A stretch of 64,000 nt of DNA from Phascolarctobacterium_A sp034086985 (GCA_034086985.1 JAXDZG010000011.1:1-64000), one strand, 5' to 3'; counted from the first letter of the stretch, positions 16,896-25,461 are shown. A program made the numbers and translations. Notes: generated from the sequence alone by a model not told the origin.

Positions 16896-17609
16896 ATGAA
16901 ACATGATGATAGACTGATAGTGGCCTTGGATTTTCCGACTATGGAGCAAGCTGTTGCTTGTGTTGAAGAATGCGGTGATGCTGTAAGCCATTACAAGGTT
17001 GGTATGGAGCTTTTCTATGCTGCCGGTGCGCCCATCATTACCTATTTGAAAAACCAAGGTAAGCATATTTTCTTGGATTTAAAGCTGCAGGATATTCCTA
17101 ATACTGTGGCTCATGCTCTAATGGTTTTGAGCGATTTGGGCGCGGACATGATGAATGTCCATGCTGTAGGCGGCAAAAAAATGATGGCTGAGGCTGTGAA
17201 GGCAGTGCATGAAGCAGCAGAGAAGGCTGGTCACCCTGCGCCCAAGCTCATTGCTGTGACTATCCTTACCAGCATGGATGACGAGCAATTTGCTGATTTG
17301 AACTATAAGAACACCATTGCCGAGCAGGTTATTAGCCTGGCTAAGCTGGCCAAAGCAGCAGGCATGGATGGCGTAGTAGCTTCCCCGCGGGAAGCAGCCG
17401 GCATCCGTGAGGCCTGCGGCCCGGACTTTTTGATCGTAACTCCCGGCGTACGTCCTGCGGGCGCGTCCTTGGATGACCAAAGCCGCGTGGCAACTCCCGC
17501 TGGCGCCTTCAAGAACGGCTCCAGCCATATTGTAGTGGGGCGCCCCATTACTAAGGCTGAAGACAGACAAAAGGCTGCGTTGGCAATAGTTGACGAGATT
17601 CAAGCATAA
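16896..17609 (+). CDS. pyrF: Orotidine 5'-phosphate decarboxylase
   Basis: A 237-residue TIM-barrel enzyme converting OMP to UMP. The catalytic signature DLKLQDIPNTV (about 60-70) is intact, as are the N-terminal VALDFPT and the phosphate-binding VTPGVRPAG and VVGRPIT segments. The ATG at 16896 follows AGGAGAATTGTA. It is separated from pyrD by the palindromic element at 16781-16881. Confidence 0.97.
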   Translation: MKHDDRLIVALDFPTMEQAVACVEECGDAVSHYKVGMELFYAAGAPIITYLKNQGKHIFLDLKLQDIPNTVAHALMVLSDLGADMMNVHAVGGKKMMAEAVKAVHEAAEKAGHPAPKLIAVTILTSMDDEQFADLNYKNTIAEQVISLAKLAKAAGMDGVVASPREAAGIREACGPDFLIVTPGVRPAGASLDDQSRVATPAGAFKNGSSHIVVGRPITKAEDRQKAALAIVDEIQA

Positions 17610-17630
17610 AAGTGTAAAGGAGATATCTAA

Positions 17631-18215
17631 ATGGCAGAGATCTTAGAAGAAAAAGACGTATTGAAAATGCTCGAAGAAACTGAAGCTGTGCTCCACGGCC
17701 ACTTCCTGCTGACCAGCGGCCTGCACAGCCCCATGTACGTAGAAAAATTCAACGTACTCCAACATCCTAAATACACCGAGCGCCTGTGCCAAGAAATCGC
17801 TCGTCGTTATGAAAACGACAATGTAGAGCTGGTTGTAGGCCCCATGACCGGCGGTATCCTGCTGGCTCATGAAGTAGGCAAGGCTCTGGGCACCCGTGCC
17901 ATTTTCACCGAGCGTGAAAACGGCAAGATGACCCTGCGCCGTGGCTTTCAAATCCCCGCTGGCACCCGCGTGCTGGTTGTAGAAGACATTGTTACCACTG
18001 GTGGCAGCGTGAAAGAGGTTATGGAGGTTGTGAAGGAATGCGGTGGCGAGCTGGTAGGCGTAGGCCTTTTGGTTGACCGCAGCGGTGGCAAGGTGGACTT
18101 TGGTGTGCGCACCGAGGCTTTGCTGCACCTGAATGTAGAAACCTTCCAACCGGATTCCTGCCCGCTGTGCGCTAAGGGCATTCCCTTTACCAAGCGTGGC
18201 CGCACCGGCAAATAA
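17631..18215 (+). CDS. pyrE: Orotate phosphoribosyltransferase
   Basis: A 194-residue enzyme joining orotate and PRPP to give OMP. The PRPP-binding loop VVEDIVTTGGS is at about 115-125, and TSGLHSPMYVEK is near the N-terminus. A CPLCAKGIP stretch near the C-terminus supplies two cysteines, as seen in the long PyrE subgroup. The ATG at 17631 has AAAGGAGAT upstream. Last gene of the operon, followed by a terminator hairpin. Confidence 0.96.
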   Translation: MAEILEEKDVLKMLEETEAVLHGHFLLTSGLHSPMYVEKFNVLQHPKYTERLCQEIARRYENDNVELVVGPMTGGILLAHEVGKALGTRAIFTERENGKMTLRRGFQIPAGTRVLVVEDIVTTGGSVKEVMEVVKECGGELVGVGLLVDRSGGKVDFGVRTEALLHLNVETFQPDSCPLCAKGIPFTKRGRTGK

Positions 18216-18237
18216 AAAAAGTGAGCAATAAAAAATT

Positions 18238-18271
18238 CCCTACCGCGTTTCGCGGTAGGGATAATTTTTTT
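18238..18271 (+). terminator. Terminator of the pyr operon
   Basis: Stem CCCTACCGCG (18238-18247) / CGCGGTAGGG (18251-18260), loop TTT, followed by ATAATTTTTTT. Confidence 0.9.
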
Positions 18272-18281
18272 GAGTTCTTGC

Positions 18282-18330
18282 ATAAACATTTGTTTCCTAC
18301 TCCCAAACGCGGTAGGAAACAAATGTTTAT
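18282..18330. repeat. Perfect 19-bp inverted repeat at the convergent gene ends
   Basis: 18282-18300 and 18312-18330 are exact reverse complements around an 11-nt loop (TCCCAAACGCG). The right arm contains the stop codon (18327-18329) of the minus-strand editing-domain gene. The loop and adjacent bases repeat part of the pyrE terminator stem (CGCGGTAGG). No clean T run follows on either strand. Confidence 0.85.
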
Positions 18331-18833
18331 AGGGCGAGATAGGTGCTTTTGTGACCTTTATCCTCCAAAAGCTGCACCAGCTTTTGGCATTTGAGCCACA
18401 CGGTAGCTGTGTTGCAATCTAGGTGCGTAGCAATGGTATTTTCCTTAAGCTCAGCATCAAAATAAGCTTGCACCCTGTGCTCCTTGTCAGCTAGAAGCCC
18501 GACGGGCGTCACCGCTCCCGGCGTGAGCTCTAAAAGCTGCGCGAGCTCCTCGGGGCTAGCCATGGTCAGCCTGCGGGAGCCGATGAGGCTGCGTAATTGC
18601 TTTAAATCCAGTCTTTTGTCCAGTGGCAGCACTACAAGATAAAAGCTCGTCCGCTTATCATCAGTTAACAAGAGGCTCTTCACCGCCGCCTGCACATTGG
18701 GCAAGCCCAGCGCTTCGCCCTCGGCCACAGTGAAAATAGGCTCATGCTTGCGCACTATGTAGTTAATATGATGCTGCTCCAATAAATGGAGGATTGCTTG
18801 CTCAGAAAGTGCCATTTTATTGCTGTTGCTCAT
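18327..18833 (-). CDS. YbaK/ProX-type aminoacyl-tRNA deacylase
   Basis: A 168-residue protein of the YbaK/prolyl-tRNA-editing superfamily, which hydrolyses mischarged aminoacyl-tRNA (Ala- or Cys-tRNA-Pro) in trans. It matches the ProX/PrdX branch: FTVAEGEALGLPN, AAVKSLLLTDDK with the catalytic-site lysine, and LTPGAVTPVGLLAD. It overlaps the end of trpS by 17 nt if it starts at 18833; the methionine at 18815, one base after the trpS stop, is an equally good start, and neither has a clear ribosome binding site. Translational coupling with trpS is likely. Confidence 0.85.
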   Translation of the reverse strand: MSNSNKMALSEQAILHLLEQHHINYIVRKHEPIFTVAEGEALGLPNVQAAVKSLLLTDDKRTSFYLVVLPLDKRLDLKQLRSLIGSRRLTMASPEELAQLLELTPGAVTPVGLLADKEHRVQAYFDAELKENTIATHLDCNTATVWLKCQKLVQLLEDKGHKSTYLAL

Positions 18834-19902
18834 AGGGCTGATTAATCAGCTCTTGGTCGTCAAAATAGTTGATGCGCATAGCAGCGCGCACATCATGCAG
18901 AGTTTCAGCAGCAGTAGCTGCAGCCACCTCGCTGCCCTTACGCAGAATTTCGTACACCTCAGGGATGCGCTGCTCCCACATATGACGGCGCTCGCGAATA
19001 GGTGCCAGAGTTTCTTCAAGCACCTTCACGAGGAATTTCTTTACCTTCACATCGCCTAAGCCACCACGTTGATAGTGCGCTTTGAGAGCATCCAGATTTT
19101 CGTAATCAGGCAAGTATTTAGCAAAATATTCCGGTTTGCAGAAGGCATCCAGATAGGTAAAGACGCAGTTACCTTCGATTTGGCCGGGGTCCTCCACGCG
19201 CACATGGTTGGGGTCGGTGTACATGGACATAACTTTTTTCTTGACCACATCCGCAGGGTCGCTCAAATAAATGCAGTTACCCAAGGATTTACTCATTTTG
19301 GCCTTGCCATCAATGCCGGGCAGGCGCATGCAGGCGTCGTTGGTGGGCAATACGATTTCCGGCATGGTCAGGGTAGGACCATAAACGGAATTAAATTTAT
19401 GCACGATTTCACGGCATTGCTCCAGCATGGGCTCCTGGTCCTCGCCTACGGGCACAGTGGTAGCCTTAAAGGCAGTGATGTCCGCAGCTTGGCTGATGGG
19501 ATAGCAGAAGAAGCCTACAGGAATGCTGGCTTCAAAATTACGCATTTTGATTTCGTTCTTAACAGTCGGGTTACGTTGTACGCGTGCTACAGTAACCAGA
19601 TTCATATAATAAAAGGTCAGCTCGGTGAGCTGGGGAACCATGGATTGCACAAAAATAGTGGTCTTAGCCGGGTCCAGACCGCAAGCCAAGTAATCCAGGG
19701 CTACCTCAATAATATTCTTGCGCACCTTATCAGGATTTTCCGCATTATCGGTGAGAGCCTGTGCATCGGCAATCATGATGAAAACCTTATCGAACTCGCC
19801 GGAGTCCTGTAAGCGCACGCGCTCACGCAGGGAACCCACGTAGTGACCCACATGTAGACGACCGGTGGGGCGGTCGCCGGTCAGAATAATTTTTTCAGCC
19901 AT
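18817..19902 (-). CDS. trpS: Tryptophanyl-tRNA synthetase
   Basis: A 361-residue class I synthetase charging tRNA-Trp. The HIGH-type motif is GRLHVGHYVG (about 12-21) and the KMSKS loop is intact (AKMSKSLGN). The rest of the Rossmann fold and the C-terminal anticodon helix region are full length. It has its own promoter. I looked for a T-box leader between the promoter and the start and found none; the leader is only about 50 nt. Confidence 0.96.
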   Translation of the reverse strand: MAEKIILTGDRPTGRLHVGHYVGSLRERVRLQDSGEFDKVFIMIADAQALTDNAENPDKVRKNIIEVALDYLACGLDPAKTTIFVQSMVPQLTELTFYYMNLVTVARVQRNPTVKNEIKMRNFEASIPVGFFCYPISQAADITAFKATTVPVGEDQEPMLEQCREIVHKFNSVYGPTLTMPEIVLPTNDACMRLPGIDGKAKMSKSLGNCIYLSDPADVVKKKVMSMYTDPNHVRVEDPGQIEGNCVFTYLDAFCKPEYFAKYLPDYENLDALKAHYQRGGLGDVKVKKFLVKVLEETLAPIRERRHMWEQRIPEVYEILRKGSEVAAATAAETLHDVRAAMRINYFDDQELINQPYEQQQ

Positions 19903-19955
19903 CTTCTATACCTCCAAATGCCCGAAGGCGTATGTTTATAATAATCTATTTTACT

Positions 19956-19984
19956 ATTATACCTTTTATAGTCGGCTTTGTAAA
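19956..19984 (-). promoter_or_regulatory. Sigma-A-type promoter of trpS
   Basis: On the minus strand TTTACA, 17-nt spacer, TATAAT (-10 at 19956-19961). Confidence 0.75.
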
Positions 19985-20024
19985 CGATAAAAAGTCTTGA
20001 GGAGCTGTTTACAGCATTTTATAA

Positions 20025-20053
20025 TTGACTTATTAGGAAAATAAGCTTATGAT
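20025..20053 (+). promoter_or_regulatory. Sigma-A-type promoter of the secreted-protein gene
   Basis: TTGACT (20025-20030), 17-nt spacer, TATGAT (20048-20053). Confidence 0.75.
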
Positions 20054-20088
20054 ATAGTGAGAATATTATGAGAGAGAGGTGTTGACAT

Positions 20089-20532
20089 ATGAAAAAATTG
20101 CTTTTGTTTTTCACTACTTTGGTAACCATGACTGCCTGCAGCCTGTGCTTTGCGGCTGATGGCAACGATTTGAACAAGCAACAAAAGACCTGTGAGCATT
20201 TTATTAATGCTATTGATGCAGCTCCTGCACCGGAATACGCAGCTATTAGTCCCTTGCTCAATCCACAGCTGGCAGAAAAATTTACCGAGAAGGTATATGC
20301 TGCTTGGCAAAAGAATGTTAAAGGGCAATTTGGCCTGCTTAAAGAAGCTAAATTTGCTGTATTTGAGCGTTTGCCCCATGCTTCCAGAGTGACCTACTTG
20401 GCAAAATTTGAGAAGGAAGAGCGTGTAGCAGTGACTTTTATTTTTGATCCCAAGAACGCTTTGGTGGAATTGGCTTTTAGACCTATTCCCAAGCCTACCG
20501 AGCAAAAGACTGCCGAGAAAAAGGCTGAATAA
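20089..20532 (+). CDS. Exported protein of unknown function
   Basis: A 147-residue protein with an N-terminal signal (MKKLLLFFTTLVTMTACSLCFAADG). Cleavage after CFAA by signal peptidase I fits; the MTAC sequence could alternatively be a weak lipobox with Cys17. The mature part is about 120 residues, with a helical first half (FINAIDAAPAPEYAAISPLLNPQLAEKF) and a strand-rich second half, resembling DUF3887-type small periplasmic domains; this is a loose resemblance. The tail is Lys/Glu/Ala-rich. The ATG at 20089 follows GAGAGAGGTG. Function unknown. Confidence 0.75.
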   Translation: MKKLLLFFTTLVTMTACSLCFAADGNDLNKQQKTCEHFINAIDAAPAPEYAAISPLLNPQLAEKFTEKVYAAWQKNVKGQFGLLKEAKFAVFERLPHASRVTYLAKFEKEERVAVTFIFDPKNALVELAFRPIPKPTEQKTAEKKAE

Positions 20533-20567
20533 TTAATTAGAGAAAAATAGAGAAGAGAAAATGGAGA

Positions 20568-20595
20568 AGCAACATTGAGGGGTAGTTGCTATTTT
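20568..20595 (+). terminator. Weak hairpin between the exported protein and the transporter
   Basis: AGCAAC (20568-20573) and GTTGCT (20585-20590) form a 6-bp stem followed by ATTTTA. A short, partial terminator at best; transcription may continue into the transporter. Confidence 0.4.
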
Positions 20596-20609
20596 AGGGA
20601 GGTTATTTT

Positions 20610-21980
20610 TTGAAACGCGAGAGTTTTTCCTCACGTCTTGGTTTTATTTTGATTTCTGCAGGCTGCGCCATTGGTTTGGGTAATGTATGGCGCTTCCCCT
20701 TCATCACCGGTCAGTACGGTGGTGCATCCTTTGTTTTGATTTATTTATGCTTCCTTTTGCTTTTGGGTCTGCCCATTATGGTCGCAGAATTTGCAGTGGG
20801 TCGTGCCAGCGTGCGCAGCGCGGCCATGTCCTTCGATGTGCTGGAGCCCGAGGGCAGCAAATGGCATTGGTATAAATACGGTGCCATAGCGGGCAATATT
20901 ATTTTAATGATGTTTTATACTACAGTTTCCGGTTGGATGCTGTATTATTTCTACAAAATGGCCGTGGGCGGCTTTGCAGGCCTTGATGCCAAGGGCGTGG
21001 GCCAAGTCTTCGGTGCGTTGCTGAGCGACCCTTACATCATGACACTGAACATGGTTCTGATTGTGCTCTCATGCTTTGGGGTGTGCTATCTGGGCGTGCA
21101 GGCAGGTGTGGAGCGCATTACGAAGGCCATGATGAGCTGTCTTTTAATCCTCATGGTGGTGCTGGCTGTGAACTCTGTGATGCTGCCCAACAGCGGCGAG
21201 GGACTGCGTTACTACCTCTATCCTGATTTCAACAAGGTCATTGAGCATGGCGTGCGCGAGGTAGTCTTTGCAGCTATGGGCCAAGCCTTCTTCACTCTGA
21301 GCCTTGGCATCGGCTCCTTAGCTATCTTTGGTAGCTACATCGGTAAAGAGCAGCGCCTGACCGGCGAGGCCATGTGGATTATGGGCCTGGATACCTTTGT
21401 TGCCATTATTTCCGGCCTCATTATTTTCCCGGCCTGCTTTAGCTTTGGGGTGAACCCCGGTAGCGGTCCCAATTTACTTTTTGTGACTCTGCCCAATGTG
21501 TTCAACGCTATGAGCGGTGGTCAGATTTGGGGTACCTTGTTCTTCCTCTTCATGCTCTTTGCAGCTATGTCCACTGTTATTGCCGTTTTTGAAAATATTA
21601 CCTCTTGCATTAGCGACTTAACTGGCTGGGAGCGCAAGAAGGTCATTCGCTTTAATATTGTGGCCATTATTTTGCTTTCCTTGCCCTGCGTATTAGGCTT
21701 CAATGTATGGAGCAATATTCAACCCATGGGTAAGGGCAGCTGCATTTTGGATTTGGAGGACTTTTTGGTCAGCAACAATCTGTTGCCCTTAGGTAGCCTT
21801 GTCTACCTCACCTTCTGCACCAGTCGCTACGGCTGGGGCTGGGATAATTTCATCCGCGAGGCCGATACGGGCGCAGGCGTGGGCTTCCCCAAATGGATTC
21901 GCTTTTACGCTACCTATATTCTGCCTTTAATCGTGCTCTATATCTTCGTCAATGGTTATTTGGCCATTTTCTGTAAGTGA
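20610..21980 (+). CDS. Sodium-dependent amino-acid transporter (NSS/SNF family)
   Basis: A 456-residue inner-membrane symporter with about 11 hydrophobic helices. The first helix carries the family signature AGCAIGLGNVWRFPFITGQYGG (quoted here from about 17 on as GLGNVWRFPF), with the unwound sodium- and substrate-binding segment. Such bacterial LeuT/MhsT/TnaT-type proteins take up neutral or aromatic amino acids with Na+. The substrate cannot be told from sequence. The start is TTG at 20610 behind AGGGAGG. Terminated by the strong hairpin at 21996. Confidence 0.93.
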   Translation: MKRESFSSRLGFILISAGCAIGLGNVWRFPFITGQYGGASFVLIYLCFLLLLGLPIMVAEFAVGRASVRSAAMSFDVLEPEGSKWHWYKYGAIAGNIILMMFYTTVSGWMLYYFYKMAVGGFAGLDAKGVGQVFGALLSDPYIMTLNMVLIVLSCFGVCYLGVQAGVERITKAMMSCLLILMVVLAVNSVMLPNSGEGLRYYLYPDFNKVIEHGVREVVFAAMGQAFFTLSLGIGSLAIFGSYIGKEQRLTGEAMWIMGLDTFVAIISGLIIFPACFSFGVNPGSGPNLLFVTLPNVFNAMSGGQIWGTLFFLFMLFAAMSTVIAVFENITSCISDLTGWERKKVIRFNIVAIILLSLPCVLGFNVWSNIQPMGKGSCILDLEDFLVSNNLLPLGSLVYLTFCTSRYGWGWDNFIREADTGAGVGFPKWIRFYATYILPLIVLYIFVNGYLAIFCK

Positions 21981-21995
21981 TATTTCTTTAAACAA

Positions 21996-22041
21996 AAAAG
22001 CTGTAGTCAGGCTTAAGGCCTAACTACAGCTTTTCTTTTTC
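21996..22041. terminator. Bidirectional terminator between transporter and EAL-REC-GGDEF gene
   Basis: AAAAGCTGTAGT (21996-22007) pairs with ACTACAGCTTTT (22023-22034), extended inward by GGC/GCC-type pairs; T runs on both strands serve the convergent genes. Confidence 0.88.
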
Positions 22042-23870
22042 TAGACTTCATCTAAATCCCCATGCCAAATGTAGCAGCTGCCCTTTTGCAGTGCCTTGGC
22101 CTTGTACATAGCCTTATCGGCTCTTTCGATGAAGCGGGCGTTGGGGCGTTTTTCCGCACCACACATGACGATGCCCACGCTGGCGGAGGGACGCACATCC
22201 TCTGCTATGTGCACATTGTTAAACTCTTGGATAATTTCTTCGGCTTTTTTGCGGGCAAATTGCTCGGAATCGAGCCTTTTCAGAACCACGATGAACTCGT
22301 CACCACCATAGCGACATTGGATATCGTCTAATCTAGTATTGTGACGCAGAATATCGGCAAAGGCTTCAATAAAGCGGTCTCCGGCTTCATGTCCGTGAGT
22401 GTCATTAACCGCCTTCAGATTGTCCAAATCAAAGAGGCAAATGGCCAAGGGCATATCCTCCTTGTGCAGGGAAGCAAGGGCAGCCTGCAGACCACGACGA
22501 TTGTAGAGGCCGGTCATAAAATCACGGCTGGCGGCCTCGCGCAAAATGCGCTCTCTCTCGTCAAAGGCCAGCATATCCAGCAGCGCATCGATGCGCTTAT
22601 GTAAATCGCTGACAGGATGGGCCTTGCACAAAAAGTCATCGGCCTCGTGCAGCATGGGATATTTATCAGCCACATTGCCATTGGGAATGGTGGCTACTAT
22701 GGGAATATGCCAGGAGCCGGGCTGCTGACGAACGCTCTTAAAAATAGCATCAGCACCATTGGTGGGCAGGGTCATACTCAAAATAATAGCAGAGATATTG
22801 TGCTCTTCACTGGACAAAAGCTGCAATGCTGCATTGGCTGTTGCCACGTAGATAATTTCATAATACTCTCCAAAATCCTTGCGGACTAAATTTGCATAAT
22901 TAACACTCTCGTCAACCACCAAAATGCGATGAGCCTTGCCTTGGGGGAAGAAGGAGGAAAGCAGTCGTGGCTTATGGACACGCTTGGTAGCTAAAAGAGC
23001 CGTAAATTCTTCCGTGGGCATGGGCTTAGCAAAGAAATAACCCTGTACATACTCACAGGTCATCACTCTGAGACGCTTCATTTGCTCGCGATTTTCTACA
23101 CCCTCGGCCACTACACTCAAATTAAGTCGATGGGCGATGCTGATAACATCACTTAGCAGGCTGGTATCATAGGGCTTGGCTGTTTCTTGATGCACAAAGG
23201 CCTTATCCAGCTTAAGAACATCCAGAGGTAGCTGACTGAGCATGGTCAATGAAGAAGCACCAGTGCCAAAATCATCTAGTTCGATCACAAAGCCAGCCTT
23301 CCGCAGAGCGGTTATAACAGCAATTACTTTTGCAGGATTACTCAAATACATGGCTTCAGTTATTTCTAAGTGCAGATGCTGTGGGTTTAAGCTGTATTTG
23401 CAAATACAACCGGAGAATAGCTTAGCTAAATCGTATGTTTCCAGGGATTCTTGGGAAACATTGACCGATAGCCGTAAATTAGTATGGCCCTCTGCGTGCC
23501 ATTGTCGTAGCTGTGCGCAGGCTTTGCTCCAGACATACATGTCCAGCTGAGCCATGAGTCCCTGCTGCTCCACAGCGGGCAGAAATTGCGCTGCTTCCAA
23601 AAGTCCGTAGGTAGGATGTTGCCAGCGTACTAGTGCCTCCGCCCCAATCAAGCTCTCGTCCTGCAGGCTGTACTTGGGCTGGTAATAAACAAGCACCTGC
23701 TCCTCCGCTAAGGCAGCAGCAAAATCCAAAGTCAGTATGTCCACGGTTTGCTCTGAAGCGTGCATGCTATTGCAAATATTACAATTATCACAAGCATTAC
23801 CTAGGCTGGGGGAACAAATTCCCTGATTGACATTAAATTTAACTTTTAAAACATTCCCTGTATTTTGCAT
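22041..23870 (-). CDS. EAL - degenerate receiver - GGDEF bifunctional c-di-GMP protein
   Basis: A 609-residue protein with an unusual domain order. A short N-terminus has cysteines at 19, 27, 30 and 33 (ACDNCNIC). An EAL domain follows (about 40-290; GAEALVRW, NVS, LEITEA, DDFGTG, KLDKAF, AEGVEN), then a receiver-like domain (about 315-440; ILVVDES) in which the phospho-acceptor Asp is replaced (AIILSMTLP). The C-terminal GGDEF domain has an intact RYGGDEF (about 520) and a preceding RLDD that fits the inhibitory I-site. Both synthesis and hydrolysis of c-di-GMP look possible. I chose ATG 23870, which has AGGAG upstream, over the ATG at 23900. Confidence 0.9.
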   Translation of the reverse strand: MQNTGNVLKVKFNVNQGICSPSLGNACDNCNICNSMHASEQTVDILTLDFAAALAEEQVLVYYQPKYSLQDESLIGAEALVRWQHPTYGLLEAAQFLPAVEQQGLMAQLDMYVWSKACAQLRQWHAEGHTNLRLSVNVSQESLETYDLAKLFSGCICKYSLNPQHLHLEITEAMYLSNPAKVIAVITALRKAGFVIELDDFGTGASSLTMLSQLPLDVLKLDKAFVHQETAKPYDTSLLSDVISIAHRLNLSVVAEGVENREQMKRLRVMTCEYVQGYFFAKPMPTEEFTALLATKRVHKPRLLSSFFPQGKAHRILVVDESVNYANLVRKDFGEYYEIIYVATANAALQLLSSEEHNISAIILSMTLPTNGADAIFKSVRQQPGSWHIPIVATIPNGNVADKYPMLHEADDFLCKAHPVSDLHKRIDALLDMLAFDERERILREAASRDFMTGLYNRRGLQAALASLHKEDMPLAICLFDLDNLKAVNDTHGHEAGDRFIEAFADILRHNTRLDDIQCRYGGDEFIVVLKRLDSEQFARKKAEEIIQEFNNVHIAEDVRPSASVGIVMCGAEKRPNARFIERADKAMYKAKALQKGSCYIWHGDLDEV

Positions 23871-23917
23871 ATAAATTAGCTCCTTGGAATATAAAGACAT
23901 GCAATCTATTTATAATC

Positions 23918-23946
23918 ATTATACCAAATCACGTATAAAGATGCAA
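23918..23946 (-). promoter_or_regulatory. Sigma-A-type promoter of the EAL-REC-GGDEF gene
   Basis: Minus strand TTGCAT, 17-nt spacer ending TTTGG, TATAAT (-10 at 23918-23923). Confidence 0.75.
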
Positions 23947-23984
23947 ATAAAAAAGACGTTTCCTTAATAGTAAGGAAACGTCTT
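23946..23984 (-). terminator. Intrinsic terminator of the SCIFF-maturase gene
   Basis: Perfect 14-bp stem (23953-23966 with 23971-23984, loop ATAG) followed on the minus strand by TTTTTTATT. It abuts the promoter of the next gene. Confidence 0.92.
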
Positions 23985-23994
23985 AGACTAAAGC

Positions 23995-25392
23995 TTATTT
24001 TTCGTAAGTGAAGTTGTTAATATGGGGACGCAGGTCATCGCCCTGTTGTGCCTCCGCAGAAAGGACAGCCTGCACGAGAATAGCGTTTTCCAAGCGCTTT
24101 CTCTGCAGCTTGCAGCCATACTCATAGGGCTTTGAAATATCGCCATTGATGAGGTCTGCGTTGGCATGGCAGCCACCGCTACAGAAGAAGCGAGCCCAGC
24201 ACTGGCTGCATTCGGGCTTAGTCATAACATGGGTGTGGCGGAATTTTTGCACCAGCTCAGGCTTCACAACGCCAGTTTCCAGGGTGCCCAGCTTGTACTG
24301 CTCACGGCCTACGAATTGATGGCAGGGATAAATATCACCGTCGGCAGTGATGGCAAAATATTCGTGACCAGCGCCGCAGCCGGCCAAGCGTTTAGCTACG
24401 CAGGGACCATTGTCCAGGGCTACGTTAAAGTGGAAGAAGTCGAAGGGATTACCATCGCGACGTCTTGCCAGATAAGCGCGGGCCAGCTTGTCATATTCCT
24501 CGAAAATAACGGGCAAATCCTCTTCAGTCAGCACCCAGGGCTCATCAATGCCCACTACTGGCTCCACGCTGATTTCCTTGCCCACCTTGGTCATATCCAG
24601 CACATCCTCGCAGAAGTGGGTGCTGAAATGGGTGTAGGTGCCACGCAGATAGTAGTTTTTGCCCTCACGGCTGTCGATGAGCTTCTTAAAGCCACGCACA
24701 GCTGCGTCGTAGCTACCGGTTTTATTGGGGAAGGGGCGCATAGCATCGTGGGTTTCCTTCTTGCCATCCAAGCTCAGCACTACCATAACGCGGTTATCAT
24801 TCAAAAAATTAATATTATCATCATTTAAGAGAGTACCATTAGTGGTCAGGGTCAGCTTAATGTTCTTGCCGGTTTCCTGCTCGCGACGGCGCACATAGTT
24901 CACAATGTGTACTACCACGGGCCAGTTCATGAGGGGCTCGCCACCGAATAAATCCAGCTCCAGATTATGGCGCTTTTTGCTGCCCTCAATGGCAAATTCC
25001 ACAGCCTTCTCCGCGGTTTCCACGCTCATGAGCTGACGGCAGCCACCGAAGGAGCCGCTGTCGGCAAAGCAATAGCCACAGCGCAGATTGCAGTCGTGGG
25101 TTACCAGTAAGCACAGGGATTTTACAATGGGCTTTTCAGCGAAGGTGGGAGGAACCTCAAAGGCAGGGCTGAAGAGTAAGCCCTCATCCTGCAGACCATG
25201 CATTTCTTCCAAGGCATCGCGTAAATCCTCTTGGCTATATTTATCCTTTAAAGCAGCAATAGCTGCTTCGTCATTGCTACCATCGTAGTAGTCGAGCAAA
25301 TCATAAATTACTTCATCCACCAGATGCACGGCACCGCTGTTCACATCCAGCACGGCCATATCATTATCTAAGCGCATTTTATGTATCAGCAT
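23995..25392 (-). CDS. scfB: SCIFF-type radical SAM/SPASM thioether maturase
   Basis: A 465-residue peptide-modifying enzyme. Residues 1-90 resemble a RiPP recognition element (NSGAVHLVDEVIYDLLDYYD). The radical SAM cluster motif is CNLRCGYC (Cys 101, 105, 108), followed by FGGEPLMNW. The C-terminal SPASM region has many cysteines (GCGAGHEYF, IYPCHQFVG, CSQCWARFFCSGGCHANAD). This pattern matches the maturases that put thioether crosslinks into the six-cysteine SCIFF peptide of Clostridia. The ATG at 25392 has AAAGG upstream and a consensus promoter about 40 nt away. No SCIFF precursor gene is recognisable next to it. Confidence 0.88.
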   Translation of the reverse strand: MLIHKMRLDNDMAVLDVNSGAVHLVDEVIYDLLDYYDGSNDEAAIAALKDKYSQEDLRDALEEMHGLQDEGLLFSPAFEVPPTFAEKPIVKSLCLLVTHDCNLRCGYCFADSGSFGGCRQLMSVETAEKAVEFAIEGSKKRHNLELDLFGGEPLMNWPVVVHIVNYVRRREQETGKNIKLTLTTNGTLLNDDNINFLNDNRVMVVLSLDGKKETHDAMRPFPNKTGSYDAAVRGFKKLIDSREGKNYYLRGTYTHFSTHFCEDVLDMTKVGKEISVEPVVGIDEPWVLTEEDLPVIFEEYDKLARAYLARRRDGNPFDFFHFNVALDNGPCVAKRLAGCGAGHEYFAITADGDIYPCHQFVGREQYKLGTLETGVVKPELVQKFRHTHVMTKPECSQCWARFFCSGGCHANADLINGDISKPYEYGCKLQRKRLENAILVQAVLSAEAQQGDDLRPHINNFTYEK

Positions 25393-25432
25393 TTAATTCA
25401 ACCTTTCTTGTCCATATTCAATCGTAAGTAAC

Positions 25433-25461
25433 ATTATAACATTTTGTCGGCACTTGCTCAA
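25433..25461 (-). promoter_or_regulatory. Sigma-A-type promoter of the SCIFF-maturase gene
   Basis: Minus strand TTGAGC, 17-nt spacer, TATAAT (-10 at 25433-25438). Confidence 0.78.

Noticed and set aside
19903..20024. Possible T-box leader for trpS (and likewise 34894-34984 for tyrS).
   Set aside because: No GGTGG-type T-box sequence or specifier stem; the promoter-to-start distance is too short for a T-box.
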